Positions 8,826 to 16,597 of a stretch of DNA of 20,613 bases are shown here, in pieces. Under the pieces are notes generated by a model. It was given only the letters and a program-made list of their open reading frames with translations. It did no database searches and was not told the origin of the DNA. Source of the stretch: CAYVDH01 sp964450355 (lineage in GTDB: Bacteria; Bacteroidota; Bacteroidia; NS11-12g; UBA955); contig CAYVDH010000045.1 in assembly GCA_964450355.1 (NCBI GenBank), positions 1-20,613 of the forward strand, in the 5' to 3' direction. The translations under genes were made by a program, and so were the position numbers. Numbering within the stretch: the stretch's first letter is position 1; each line of letters begins with the position of its first letter.

Positions 8826-10446
8826 GGTTGTTCATTGTTTTTTTTGCGGCAGTAATGCCATTGTAAAATGCTTGCTCAAAAATAGAAATTCCACTGACAT
8901 CGGTGTTGGCAAAATGAATATTGCCTATTCCATTTGCTAATTGTTCTCTCAGTTTTGAATTTCTAAATCCTACTTGAGGACTTATCATGCCATGTCCCCA
9001 TAAATGGATGTCTATCTCGGTGATAATCGATTCAATGTTTGGATGAAATTTTTTTAAATCATTCAAGATGAATTCTTTCCATTCTTCTGTTTTTTTGTCA
9101 AATATTTCCTTCCTTGAAATGGGTTTTTTAGAGTCGCTGAAATTGTAATAATATGTAATGACAGTTTCTTTTTTATCGGCACTTAGGTTTTGGTGGCATG
9201 AGTTAATGTAACCCAATGAGTCAGATAAGTAATGGACATTGTCCCACGATAAAACTGCGTTTGAATTTAATTCTTGTTTTTCATTTATACTGATGTTTGC
9301 CACTAGCCAAGGGTTGTACACGAATTCATTCCAATTCAAATCATGCTTGTTTTTTAACAAGTATTTATTCATGTATTGAGGTGTGGCTAAAATGATGTCT
9401 TTACAAAAAATTTCAGAAGTTGTTTGCGATTCATTGTTGAACATCAAACAGCGATAACCTGAATTAGTTTCATTGATTTCATATAGCAAACAATTGTTTT
9501 TTATATTATCTTTTAGCTTAGTTTCAAGTTGTTTTACTAAAAAATAATTTCCTTCGTTCCAGGTCAATACTTCTTCATTTTGAGCATTGCTTGCAAGTCC
9601 ATTTCTTGAACAAAAATAATGGAAAATAGCCCATGCAGAAGTGTTGTATATGTCTGAGCCAAAATCATCTTTAGAACAATAATTTAAATACCAATAAATA
9701 AATTCGGATTTGTAATGGTTGGTTTTTAAATAATCGTAAATAGATAATTGGTCAAGTTCAGTAAATTTTATATCGCTACTGCTGTTTTCAATCGGTATAT
9801 CGAAAGCCCTCTTGCCATCATTGCCAATTGCTTCTTTGAATGTTTTGCAAACTTCATGAAATTGATTTAATTCTTTTTCGTCTAAGTCAATAAGCCCTTG
9901 CTTTAAAGGGATGTTGTCATGCCATTTGCCTTTATAATACATTCTCTCTTGAGGAGTATGGCATAAATAGTAGGGATTGTATATGGGTAAATTGTCTTTG
10001 TCGTATTGTTCAATCACTTGGCATTCTTCAAAAAAAGTGAACAACTCTTTTAAATTGTTGTTAGGAATTGGTACATAGTGAGCGCCATAAGGGTATTTGC
10101 TAATTTTGTTGTTGCCACATTTAGAGTTGCCACCACATAGGTCATCTAATTCTATCAATAAAAAATCATTGACGTTGTTTTGTTTGAGGTATCTTGCTGC
10201 GCTAAGCCCTGAAATTCCACCACCTACTATCAGTGTTTTGACCTGTATAACATTGGTAGGTTTAGGAAATTTATTTTCTCTAATTAAATGACCAATTTTT
10301 GAGTTGGCACCTGATAAAGTAGTTTTAATTTCATTATTCTTACTGCTGCATTGTTCCAATAATGGAATTGTAAGGCCAAGTGAACACAGTCTTAGAAACG
10401 ATCTTCGGTCAATGTTATTGAATGATTTTTCCCCACTCATCTTCAA
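8815..10446 (-). CDS. Tat-exported FAD-dependent amine oxidase-like protein
   Basis: 543-aa flavoprotein. The N-terminus carries a twin-arginine signal: RRSFLR (14-19), a hydrophobic stretch to about residue 30, then C33. The residues before C33 (LLEQ) are a poor lipobox, so lipidation is doubtful. The FAD-binding Rossmann motif is VGGGISGLSAAR (74-85), followed by the acidic strand end LLIELDDLCGG. The C-terminal segment IHFANTDVSGISIFEQAFYNG is the usual FAD-contact region of amine oxidases and phytoene-desaturase-like enzymes. A folded flavoprotein exported by Tat fits an oxidase acting outside the cytoplasm. With spermidine synthase upstream, a polyamine-like amine is the natural candidate substrate, not shown. 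The gene begins 32 nt inside the synthase gene; the ATG at 10440 is an alternative start. Confidence 0.85.
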   Translation of the reverse strand: MKMSGEKSFNNIDRRSFLRLCSLGLTIPLLEQCSSKNNEIKTTLSGANSKIGHLIRENKFPKPTNVIQVKTLIVGGGISGLSAARYLKQNNVNDFLLIELDDLCGGNSKCGNNKISKYPYGAHYVPIPNNNLKELFTFFEECQVIEQYDKDNLPIYNPYYLCHTPQERMYYKGKWHDNIPLKQGLIDLDEKELNQFHEVCKTFKEAIGNDGKRAFDIPIENSSSDIKFTELDQLSIYDYLKTNHYKSEFIYWYLNYCSKDDFGSDIYNTSAWAIFHYFCSRNGLASNAQNEEVLTWNEGNYFLVKQLETKLKDNIKNNCLLYEINETNSGYRCLMFNNESQTTSEIFCKDIILATPQYMNKYLLKNKHDLNWNEFVYNPWLVANISINEKQELNSNAVLSWDNVHYLSDSLGYINSCHQNLSADKKETVITYYYNFSDSKKPISRKEIFDKKTEEWKEFILNDLKKFHPNIESIITEIDIHLWGHGMISPQVGFRNSKLREQLANGIGNIHFANTDVSGISIFEQAFYNGITAAKKTMNNHAS

Positions 10447-11929
10447 AATATTGAATTAAAATTTGGTTGTTCAATTGATTTATTTCAGTGTCAATTTCAC
10501 TCATGTCTTTAGGGAAATAGAGCATTTTTTTAAATTCTGTTTCATCGTAATACAACAGTTTTTTAGGAGTAAAAACAGGATAAGTTTCTATGGTTTTAAA
10601 ACACAAAACATATCCCCAATCACCAAAAGAGGGAACATACACATGGTAGGGAAGTGTATTGAATCCAACAGATTTAATGGTTTTATTAATGCACCAAAAC
10701 GATTTAGGTGCGTAATAGGGTGAAGTGCTTTGAACAACAAAAGCACCATCAGTTTTAAGAATGTTGTTGAGTTCGTTATAAAAAGTGGCTGAGTATAGTT
10801 TTCCTACTGAGAAATTAGAAGGGTCTGGAAAATCGATGACGATGAAATCGAATTTATTTTTACATTCTTTGATCCAAGAAAAGGCATCGGTATTGATGAT
10901 TTTAATTTTTGGATTAATCAGAGAAGAATCATTGATTTGTTGGAGTTTTAAATTTTGTTTAAATAGGTTGGTAATGGAAGAATCTAAATCTACAAGGGTA
11001 ATGGATTCAATGGAGTTGTATTTAAAAACTTCTCTTGCAGCTAAGCCATCTCCACCGCCTAAGATTAAAATGTGTTTTGGATTTTTAATTCTTGATAAGC
11101 CCGGGTGAACTAATGCTTCATGATACCTGTATTCATCAGCTGTACTGAATTGTAAGTTGTTGTTTAAGTATAGCTTTAAATTGCCACTGTTGTTAGTAAT
11201 CACTATTCTTTGATACGGTGATGATTTTGAAAAAACAATGTTTTCACTGTAGGTGTATGTCTCAGCAATGCTTTGTATTTTTTCGGAGAACAACAAGCCC
11301 GCCAAAAGAACAAAGAGGAAAAAAATGGATTGAAATTTTGCTAATTTAATTCCTCTGAAATGAACCTCAATTTTATAACACAAAATGATGGCTACTACCA
11401 CATTTAAAATTCCAAATAAAAATGATGTTTTTAATAAACCTAAGTAGGGCATCATAAACAATGGAAATAAAATTGAAGCAAATAAAGCTCCAATGTAATC
11501 AAATGTAAATACTTTAGAAACTAATTCGCCAAATTCAAGTTTGTCTTTAAGGATTTTCATTAACAAAGGGATTTCTAATCCAACCAATAGGCCAGTAAGC
11601 ATAATCAAGAAATACAATATAATATGGAAGCCATCTGCAAATTCAAAAGCAAAGAATAAAATGGTAGAACTAAAGCCACCTATAACGCCAACTAATATCT
11701 CTATTTGAATGAACCAAAATATTAAATTGTTGTTGAAATATTTAGACAAAAAAGAGCCTATTCCCATTGAAAATAAATACAGACCAATGATGATGGAAAA
11801 TTGGGTGACTGAATCACCTAAAAGATAACTTGCTAAAGTGCCAGCAATTAATTCGTAAATTAATCCGCAAGTAGCAATAGCAAATACCGAAGCTAATAGA
11901 AGGTATTCTTTTTGCTTGCTTTTATCCAT
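10415..11929 (-). CDS. speE: Membrane-anchored spermidine synthase (SpeE-like)
   Basis: 504-aa fusion of an integral-membrane half and an aminopropyltransferase. Residues 1-215 hold about seven to eight hydrophobic segments; 230-470 is a SpeE fold. Visible motifs are SPYQRI, DEYRYHEALVHPG (265-277), GGGDG (291-295) for decarboxylated-AdoMet binding, LVDLD (312-316), INTDAF, and the catalytic loop DFPDPSN with D366 in the position of the general base. The active site looks intact, so it should move an aminopropyl group from decarboxylated AdoMet to an amine at the inner face of the membrane. The speD gene four genes upstream would supply the donor. The start overlaps the DUF350 gene by 8 nt and the end overlaps the oxidase gene by 32 nt. 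Membrane-fused forms are common; the acceptor amine is unknown. Confidence 0.9.
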   Translation of the reverse strand: MDKSKQKEYLLLASVFAIATCGLIYELIAGTLASYLLGDSVTQFSIIIGLYLFSMGIGSFLSKYFNNNLIFWFIQIEILVGVIGGFSSTILFFAFEFADGFHIILYFLIMLTGLLVGLEIPLLMKILKDKLEFGELVSKVFTFDYIGALFASILFPLFMMPYLGLLKTSFLFGILNVVVAIILCYKIEVHFRGIKLAKFQSIFFLFVLLAGLLFSEKIQSIAETYTYSENIVFSKSSPYQRIVITNNSGNLKLYLNNNLQFSTADEYRYHEALVHPGLSRIKNPKHILILGGGDGLAAREVFKYNSIESITLVDLDSSITNLFKQNLKLQQINDSSLINPKIKIINTDAFSWIKECKNKFDFIVIDFPDPSNFSVGKLYSATFYNELNNILKTDGAFVVQSTSPYYAPKSFWCINKTIKSVGFNTLPYHVYVPSFGDWGYVLCFKTIETYPVFTPKKLLYYDETEFKKMLYFPKDMSEIDTEINQLNNQILIQYFEDEWGKIIQ

Positions 11930-12137
11930 GAATAGATGAGGAGATGATCATCGCAATGGCTATAATAAAAGCTCCTGCCATGATTGCAAGTGCAATGTTT
12001 TGTTTTTCGATGATTTCTTTCCATAGGTTTTCTGGGGTTATTTTTTCTATGACCCAAAAAGCTATAACTAAAATGACAATGCCTAGCAATGAAAAAATAA
12101 TTGCTGCAATTAAATAGTGTGAATTGATTAGTCCCAT
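11922..12137 (-). CDS. DUF350 family small membrane protein (YjfL-like)
   Basis: 71-aa protein with two hydrophobic helices (about 7-29 and 48-68) joined by a short charged loop (EKITPENLWKEIIEKQN). It ends in a small polar tail. This is a single DUF350 unit; E. coli YjfL has two such units in tandem. DUF350 genes are known to travel with AdoMet decarboxylase, membrane spermidine synthase, DUF4178 and PspA genes, as they do here apart from PspA. No enzymatic residues are seen; a membrane scaffold or channel-like role is possible. The ATG at 12137 lies 8 nt after the stop of the upstream small gene, and the gene's end overlaps the synthase start by 8 nt. Confidence 0.85.
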   Translation of the reverse strand: MGLINSHYLIAAIIFSLLGIVILVIAFWVIEKITPENLWKEIIEKQNIALAIMAGAFIIAIAMIISSSIHG

Positions 12138-12145
12138 ATTGTTTT

Positions 12146-12304
12146 TTATTTGTGATAAATTGAATTTCCGTAACTGTTTTTTTCTTTTTTACTGCTGTTA
12201 AAACTCATGAATCTCCAGCCAACTAACATGGAGTATATATAAATAACAGAAAGTACACTGCTATATATCATGATGTTTCTAAGTGTGTTGTTTTTCTTTT
12301 CCAT
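12146..12304 (-). CDS. 52-aa single-pass membrane protein
   Basis: Short gene between the DUF4178 and DUF350 genes, with 6 nt and 8 nt gaps. Read on the minus strand from the ATG at 12304 it gives 52 residues: a basic start (MEKKNNTLRN), one hydrophobic helix (about residues 11-35, IMIYSSVLSVIYIYSMLVGW) and a Lys/Ser/Asn-rich tail ending NSIYHK, then TAA at 12146-12148. Packing as tight as its neighbours and the basic-hydrophobic-polar layout argue for a real gene. The topology is probably N-in by the positive-inside rule, but both ends are basic. I recognise no family. It may be a small subunit of a membrane complex with DUF350 and DUF4178 proteins. Confidence 0.7.
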   Translation of the reverse strand: MEKKNNTLRNIMIYSSVLSVIYIYSMLVGWRFMSFNSSKKEKNSYGNSIYHK

Positions 12305-12310
12305 TTTTTA

Positions 12311-13582
12311 TTAATTGTTACTTGGTGAATAATCACTGTTTTGCCACCTCAATGTTTCTTTGTAATTGTATTTTATATAAATGAATAATGGATATAACAA
12401 TAAAGCGATTAGGTATAATACTCCATTAGATGTCATGAATACATCTCTTAATACATCGATTTTAATGTCGAGCGGAGGCCCTGATAGCTCTTTGGTAGGC
12501 GTAATGACAAGATGATATTTTCCTTCGGGAACTTTTGAGATAAATTTACTTGCTGAATTAGAACCTTCATTCCAAGATTCTCCATTTTCATAACCATAAT
12601 AGTATTCAACTTCTAAATCTAAATTAGAAGTTTCGCCAGTAGTTTCATTTACCAAAGTAAATTGAGTGTACTGCCAATTGTTGTCTAATATACAATTTAA
12701 AAGTATTTGAACATTGGTAGTCCCGTATTTTAAATCAAAGCTCTTGGTAGTAATTTCTTTATTGCTATTGCTGTCATTTAAAATGATGTTTTGAGATAAT
12801 ACAACTTCGTTGTGGCTATTTAGATAAAACACAGTTTGAAGTACCATCCAAGTAACTGCCATTAAGGTTAAAAATTTGACAAGTTTTGAATTGTTTAATT
12901 TGGGAAATGGTTGAATTTGACCTACACCTACACTTAATGGAACAGACTTTAATTTAAAACCGTTTTTTATGTCTTCGCCTACAATGTATTCACCCTTGTA
13001 CCAAGTGGTTTCATGGTGCAATTTTTCAGAACTAAGCAACAATGGAGGGTGAATGTATTCAGTGATTTCAACATTCTCTTGTTCGTTAAATGAGTATGGA
13101 AATTCCCCTTCTGCTTCTATGATTTTGGAATGATATTTTGAGAATAATTGGTATTGGTTGTTTTCAAAGAATGCATTTGTTTTTATTTTAGTGGGTTTAA
13201 TTTTTTGTTCTAAAATAAATGTCCAATGGTTGTTGTACCTAGTAAGAAATGCAAGGCCAGAAACAGGGTTGTATAAAGTGTATTCGTCCCAATAGTAAGG
13301 AGTTCCAATTTCTTTTTTTCGAGCCCATCCGATTACCTTGTATCTGATTTTATGAATGATTCCTTCGCTTCCTAATTTAAGTATTGGAGCTAATGTAGCG
13401 CTTTTTAATTGGAATGATTCTGAGTTTTTTGTGCTTATTAATTTTCCGTTTTTGTAATGGTTTACAGCGTTGCAATCCTGACATACAAGGGTTTCGGATA
13501 GATGATCTAACATGCTTTTTATGTTAGCATTGCAGTTAAAGCAAATTTTAGTTGTGTAGGTTTCAAAAATTGGATTTAACAT
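12311..13582 (-). CDS. DUF4178 protein with zinc ribbon and two membrane helices
   Basis: 423 aa. The N-terminus is a zinc ribbon with two CxxC pairs (C14/C17 and C34/C37). A DUF4178-type beta domain follows (about 60-128): LGSEGIIHKIRYKVIGW, then WDEYTLYNP and GLAFLTRYNNHWTFI, which is the usual pattern of that family. A second related beta unit may occupy 140-210. A membrane helix lies at about 235-254, then an extracytoplasmic beta-rich domain of about 130 residues containing conserved-looking WNEGSNS and YHLVITP, and a second membrane helix near 386-405. DUF4178 genes are neighbours of SpeD, DUF350 and spermidine synthase in many bacteria, and the same order is kept here. Function is unknown. 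Only 3 nt separate it from speD upstream, so the two are co-translated. Confidence 0.82.
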   Translation of the reverse strand: MLNPIFETYTTKICFNCNANIKSMLDHLSETLVCQDCNAVNHYKNGKLISTKNSESFQLKSATLAPILKLGSEGIIHKIRYKVIGWARKKEIGTPYYWDEYTLYNPVSGLAFLTRYNNHWTFILEQKIKPTKIKTNAFFENNQYQLFSKYHSKIIEAEGEFPYSFNEQENVEITEYIHPPLLLSSEKLHHETTWYKGEYIVGEDIKNGFKLKSVPLSVGVGQIQPFPKLNNSKLVKFLTLMAVTWMVLQTVFYLNSHNEVVLSQNIILNDSNSNKEITTKSFDLKYGTTNVQILLNCILDNNWQYTQFTLVNETTGETSNLDLEVEYYYGYENGESWNEGSNSASKFISKVPEGKYHLVITPTKELSGPPLDIKIDVLRDVFMTSNGVLYLIALLLYPLFIYIKYNYKETLRWQNSDYSPSNN

Positions 13583-13585
13583 GGC

Positions 13586-13957
13586 TTACCTTTCTAGTTT
13601 TGTTGTATGAACATTTTTGGCTTTTAAAACATCTAGAACAGTTTGGTGAATTATTTCCGCAATGTCGTTGTTGTATTTTTCATAATTGCTTAGGAAAACA
13701 TCAAACGTTACTTTATTGTATTCTGGCCAAGTGTGAATTGAAATGTGCGATTCAGTTAAACATACAACTGCAGTGTAACCACTTTCAGGAAATTGATAAT
13801 ACACTTCGCCTAGTTTAGTTAAATGATGTCTAATTAATAAATCTTCAAAAGCGGTTTTTATTAAATTCACATCTTTTAAAAACTCGGGATAAAGGCTGTT
13901 AAACTCACTGATGATGTGTAGTCCTGGTTTGTATTCTTTTTTGTTTTGTGAGTCCAA
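13586..13957 (-). CDS. speD: SpeD-type AdoMet decarboxylase proenzyme homologue
   Basis: 123-aa member of the class 1B (Thermotoga/Bacillus type) S-adenosylmethionine decarboxylases, which self-cleave to a pyruvoyl enzyme and make decarboxylated AdoMet for aminopropyl transfer. The cleavage site is E69-S70 in LTESHISIHTWPE; H75 (processing) and E79 are kept. Aligned by spacing to the Thermotoga enzyme, the catalytic-acid Cys83 position is S90 here (FDVFLSN instead of FDVFTCG) and Ser55 is T62. Self-processing therefore looks possible, but decarboxylation may be altered, or the substrate changed as in neofunctionalised SpeD proteins. There is no ATG: the start is TTG at 13957, because the frame has no internal Met and a stop lies 25 codon-nt upstream; in-frame ATT and ATA are alternatives. 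It is first in the operon, 3 nt before the DUF4178 gene. Confidence 0.88.
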   Translation of the reverse strand: MDSQNKKEYKPGLHIISEFNSLYPEFLKDVNLIKTAFEDLLIRHHLTKLGEVYYQFPESGYTAVVCLTESHISIHTWPEYNKVTFDVFLSNYEKYNNDIAEIIHQTVLDVLKAKNVHTTKLER

Positions 13958-13965
13958 TGGAATTT

Positions 13966-13973
13966 CAAATATA
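13966..13973 (-). promoter_or_regulatory. -7 box upstream of the speD operon
   Basis: On the minus strand this reads TATATTTG, a full TAnnTTTG match, ending 8 nt before the TTG start of speD. Initiation 5-7 nt downstream would leave a nearly leaderless transcript. No good -33 TTTG is seen at the usual spacing. It may therefore be a weak or regulated promoter, or a chance match in AT-rich DNA. Confidence 0.4.
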
Positions 13974-14004
13974 AAATTATTTTAAATTATTTTTAATATT
14001 TTTT

Positions 14005-14030
14005 AATTGCGCAATTGTGTTGCGTAATTG
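14005..14030. promoter_or_regulatory. Candidate operator with paired TTGCG(C/T)AATTG repeats
   Basis: Within the 132-nt divergent region between speD and hen1 lies a perfect 12-bp palindrome AATTGCGCAATT (14005-14016). It overlaps a direct repeat: TTGCGCAATTG (14007-14017) and TTGCGTAATTG (14020-14030), with a 13-nt period. It stands out against the surrounding A/T runs because it holds the only GC-rich core. The position between two divergent -7 boxes suggests binding of a dimeric regulator acting on one or both operons. No regulator gene is visible in the window. Confidence 0.45.
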
Positions 14031-14039
14031 ATTGTTTTT

Positions 14040-14074
14040 TTTGCCAACTCAAAGTGTAAAATAATTTACCTTTG
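14040..14074 (+). promoter_or_regulatory. Promoter of the hen1-rnl-pnkp1 operon
   Basis: TTTG at 14040-14043 and TACCTTTG (TAnnTTTG) at 14067-14074 are separated by 23 nt, within the range for Bacteroidota sigma-A promoters. The ATG of hen1 is 16 nt after the -7 box, so the leader would be about 10 nt. The TTGCG repeats end 10 nt upstream of the -33 element, a position suited to regulation. Confidence 0.6.
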
Positions 14075-14089
14075 TAAAACAGAAGAATC

Positions 14090-15397
14090 ATGATCATTAA
14101 AATAAAAACTGAAAATCAATTTTTGTTGGATTTGTTGCATAAAAATCCAAATACAGACAATGGCTTGTATCTTAAATCTCATAAAAATGGAGTGTTAGTT
14201 GGTATGGCTATTCATGCTCACGAATACCATGTGTTGTTTCAAGACTCAAAATATTCATATTTGCCAGAAGATAGCAATCAAGTTGATTACCAAAGTTACT
14301 GTTCTCCTTTGCTTGTATTGCATATTTGTAATGAGTTTTTTAGCCAAGTGTTGAAAGAAAAAAGTTCTTATTACAACGAAGTCATATCATGGTTAAGTAA
14401 AACAAAACTTGAGGTAGATAATCATCAGTGCGAAATTGAATTGCCATCGTTTTATATCCATTCAAATTGGTATAGAAATGATAAATTTTTGCTCACTAAA
14501 TATTTTAAAAATATTACAGTTGAACATCAAGTTGGAAAGTTGTTTCATTTAAAAATTCATGGAGAAAATGTGTTTGAAGCAATGAACTTATTAAGCTTGG
14601 TTTCTGTGTTTACACACATTACAAATGAATATGGAATTCATACGTTTATTGATGATGAATTTGCAATTAAGTACAATAGAATTTTAACTAACATCAACAA
14701 TGTTCCTTACTTTATTTTTTATTTATTCATCAAAAGAGCTGTGAAATCAGATAGGCAATTTCAAACTTTAAAACCACAAATGGAAAAGTATTTTTTAGAA
14801 CAAGGAATAGAAGCGAATTTTACATTTTATGATACCCATTTGAATCGAATTTTATTTGTTACTAATTTATTGGATGATTCGCATTCGATTTTAGATTTTG
14901 GATGTGGTGAGTTTAAATATTTTAAAAAAATAAATAAAGCAACTTTTAATAAATCATACCACGCCATAGATATAGATGATAGCTTCAGAGATTTATTTTC
15001 CAAACTCAAAGCAGAATCTAAAAAGGAAAATTTTTATTTTTACAATCAATTAGAAGAATTCCCTAATGACGAAAAAGTGAATGTGATTTTAAGTGAAGTC
15101 ATAGAACACAATACCATAGAAGATGCTAAAAAAATAATTCAAAGTTTAATGCAGTTAAATTATCATCAAATCATAATAACAACGCCAAATTCAGAATTTA
15201 ATGAATATTATCAATTGGATGATGAAATGAGGCATGATGATCATGAGTTTGAATTTAATTCAATTGAATTTAAAGATTTTATCAATGAAACAACTAAAGA
15301 GTTTCAAAACTTTACCTTGAATTTTTATGGAATAGGTGATAGTTTAAACGGGATACAACCAACACAAGCAGTAGTTATTAAAAATACATCAATATGA
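14090..15397 (+). CDS. hen1: Hen1 RNA 3'-terminal ribose 2'-O-methyltransferase
   Basis: 435 aa. In bacterial RNA repair, Hen1 methylates the 2'-OH at the 3' end of a cleaved RNA before ligation, so the repaired site resists a second cut, and its N-terminal part activates the partner ligase. The N-terminal domain (1-230) begins MIIKIKTENQFLLDLLHKNP, a diverged form of the bacterial Hen1 N-domain. The methyltransferase domain starts near 255, with AdoMet motif ILDFGCGE (267-274) and acidic strand end HAIDID. The Hen1 metal site is present: E336, E339 and H340 in SEVIEH, plus H385 in RHDDHEFEF. TTPNSEFN and GIGDS with QPTQAV near the end are also family hallmarks. It overlaps rnl by ATGA. The two-gene partners downstream confirm the assignment. 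Confidence 0.95.
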   Translation: MIIKIKTENQFLLDLLHKNPNTDNGLYLKSHKNGVLVGMAIHAHEYHVLFQDSKYSYLPEDSNQVDYQSYCSPLLVLHICNEFFSQVLKEKSSYYNEVISWLSKTKLEVDNHQCEIELPSFYIHSNWYRNDKFLLTKYFKNITVEHQVGKLFHLKIHGENVFEAMNLLSLVSVFTHITNEYGIHTFIDDEFAIKYNRILTNINNVPYFIFYLFIKRAVKSDRQFQTLKPQMEKYFLEQGIEANFTFYDTHLNRILFVTNLLDDSHSILDFGCGEFKYFKKINKATFNKSYHAIDIDDSFRDLFSKLKAESKKENFYFYNQLEEFPNDEKVNVILSEVIEHNTIEDAKKIIQSLMQLNYHQIIITTPNSEFNEYYQLDDEMRHDDHEFEFNSIEFKDFINETTKEFQNFTLNFYGIGDSLNGIQPTQAVVIKNTSI

Positions 15398-16596
15398 AAA
15401 AGAATCAATACTTCAACGAAAACTTATATTTAATCAACAGGATAAATTGGTTTTGCAAAAATAAAGTCAATGCCTTTTCACCTACCATTTCTCCAGCCCC
15501 AAAATCAGTTGAAAGAAATGAAATTGAAAGTTTGTACGAGGCTTTAAAATTTTACATTGATAGGGGAGTAAATGACATTGTCGTTCAAAAAAAATACATG
15601 GGCTCTTATTGCGATATTTATTTAAATAAAACTTTAAATGAGTCGTATTTAGTCAGTAGAAATGGATTTAAAATAAATCACATCGATTTAGAGCAGGCTT
15701 TTGAAAGTTTAATTCCTTTGCATCAATCAATGAATTGGGACAATACAGAAATGTACATCATTCAATCGGAATTGATGCCATGGTCTGTATTAGGAAAAGG
15801 ATTAATTGAAAATGACTACATGTCTTACCTTCATGCCCATTCAACACATTTTAATTACTTAAGTGAATCGCCTTTGTATAAAAAAATTTCAGACACTATG
15901 AACAGTGACATGTATAAACAATACATTGATGATTCTTTAAATAAATCTAAGTCTGAATTCTTAGAATTATATCCTAAGCATGTCATTAGACAATATGAAG
16001 CTTTGAGAAAATTTGTAATTAAAGATTTAAAAATGTATGAACAAGCGATATGTGTGTTTAAAAAACAAATAGAACATTTTGGAAAAGACGAAAAAATTTA
16101 TTTTAAACCATTTAATGTACTAAAAGTGATTTACTCAGATGGAAGTGAAAGCATTTTAAATGATAATCATTCTTATTCTATGGTAAATTCTGACCTATAT
16201 TTATCTTATCATTTCAAAGATATAGAAGATTTAAATTCGAAATTTGAAGAAATAAACCAATGGGTAACACAGTTGAATGATAACAACGAGGAAGGAGTAG
16301 TAGTGAAGCCTGCTAAGGCCTTTGTTGCCAACTTGCCTCCAGGGTTTAAGGTGAGAAATAATCAATATTTAACCATGATTTATGGAGTGGATTTTCATGA
16401 AAATTACGATTATTATTTTGACAGAAGAAAAATTTCTAAAAAAATTGAATGTTCAATCAATGATTGGATGATCAATTATGAATTAATTAAAATTAAATAC
16501 AGTTCAATCAACGAAGAAAATTATTTATTGAAAAATTTAGTTTTTGATAGAATTCAACACGAGAAAATAGAAAATCAATTAGATACAAGATTATAA
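15394..16596 (+). CDS. rnl: Rnl, RNA ligase of the Pnkp1-Rnl-Hen1 repair complex
   Basis: 400-aa ATP-dependent RNA ligase that seals 5'-phosphate and 3'-OH ends made by Pnkp1. The nucleotidyltransferase motifs run in order: motif I QKKYMGS (65-71, K67 as the AMP-accepting lysine), motif Ia-like SRNG (88-91), motif III IIQSELMPW (122-130, E126), motif IV EEGVVVKP (299-306) and motif V FKVRNNQYLTMIYG (K319). These match the ligase module at the C-terminus of the larger fused bacterial Pnkp proteins, including the motif V tail YLxxIYG. Here the ligase is a separate protein, as in the Capnocytophaga Pnkp1-Rnl-Hen1 heterohexamer. The central region (140-250) is helical, and the short N-terminal region precedes motif I. 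It is translationally coupled to hen1 (ATGA) and 1 nt from pnkp1. Confidence 0.93.
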   Translation: MKKNQYFNENLYLINRINWFCKNKVNAFSPTISPAPKSVERNEIESLYEALKFYIDRGVNDIVVQKKYMGSYCDIYLNKTLNESYLVSRNGFKINHIDLEQAFESLIPLHQSMNWDNTEMYIIQSELMPWSVLGKGLIENDYMSYLHAHSTHFNYLSESPLYKKISDTMNSDMYKQYIDDSLNKSKSEFLELYPKHVIRQYEALRKFVIKDLKMYEQAICVFKKQIEHFGKDEKIYFKPFNVLKVIYSDGSESILNDNHSYSMVNSDLYLSYHFKDIEDLNSKFEEINQWVTQLNDNNEEGVVVKPAKAFVANLPPGFKVRNNQYLTMIYGVDFHENYDYYFDRRKISKKIECSINDWMINYELIKIKYSSINEENYLLKNLVFDRIQHEKIENQLDTRL

Positions 16597-16597
16597 A

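Noticed and set aside
10463..11108. Plus-strand open frames of 86 and 107 aa over the spermidine synthase gene
   Set aside because: The opposite strand encodes the complete SpeE motifs here; the plus-strand products have no recognisable features and are shadows.
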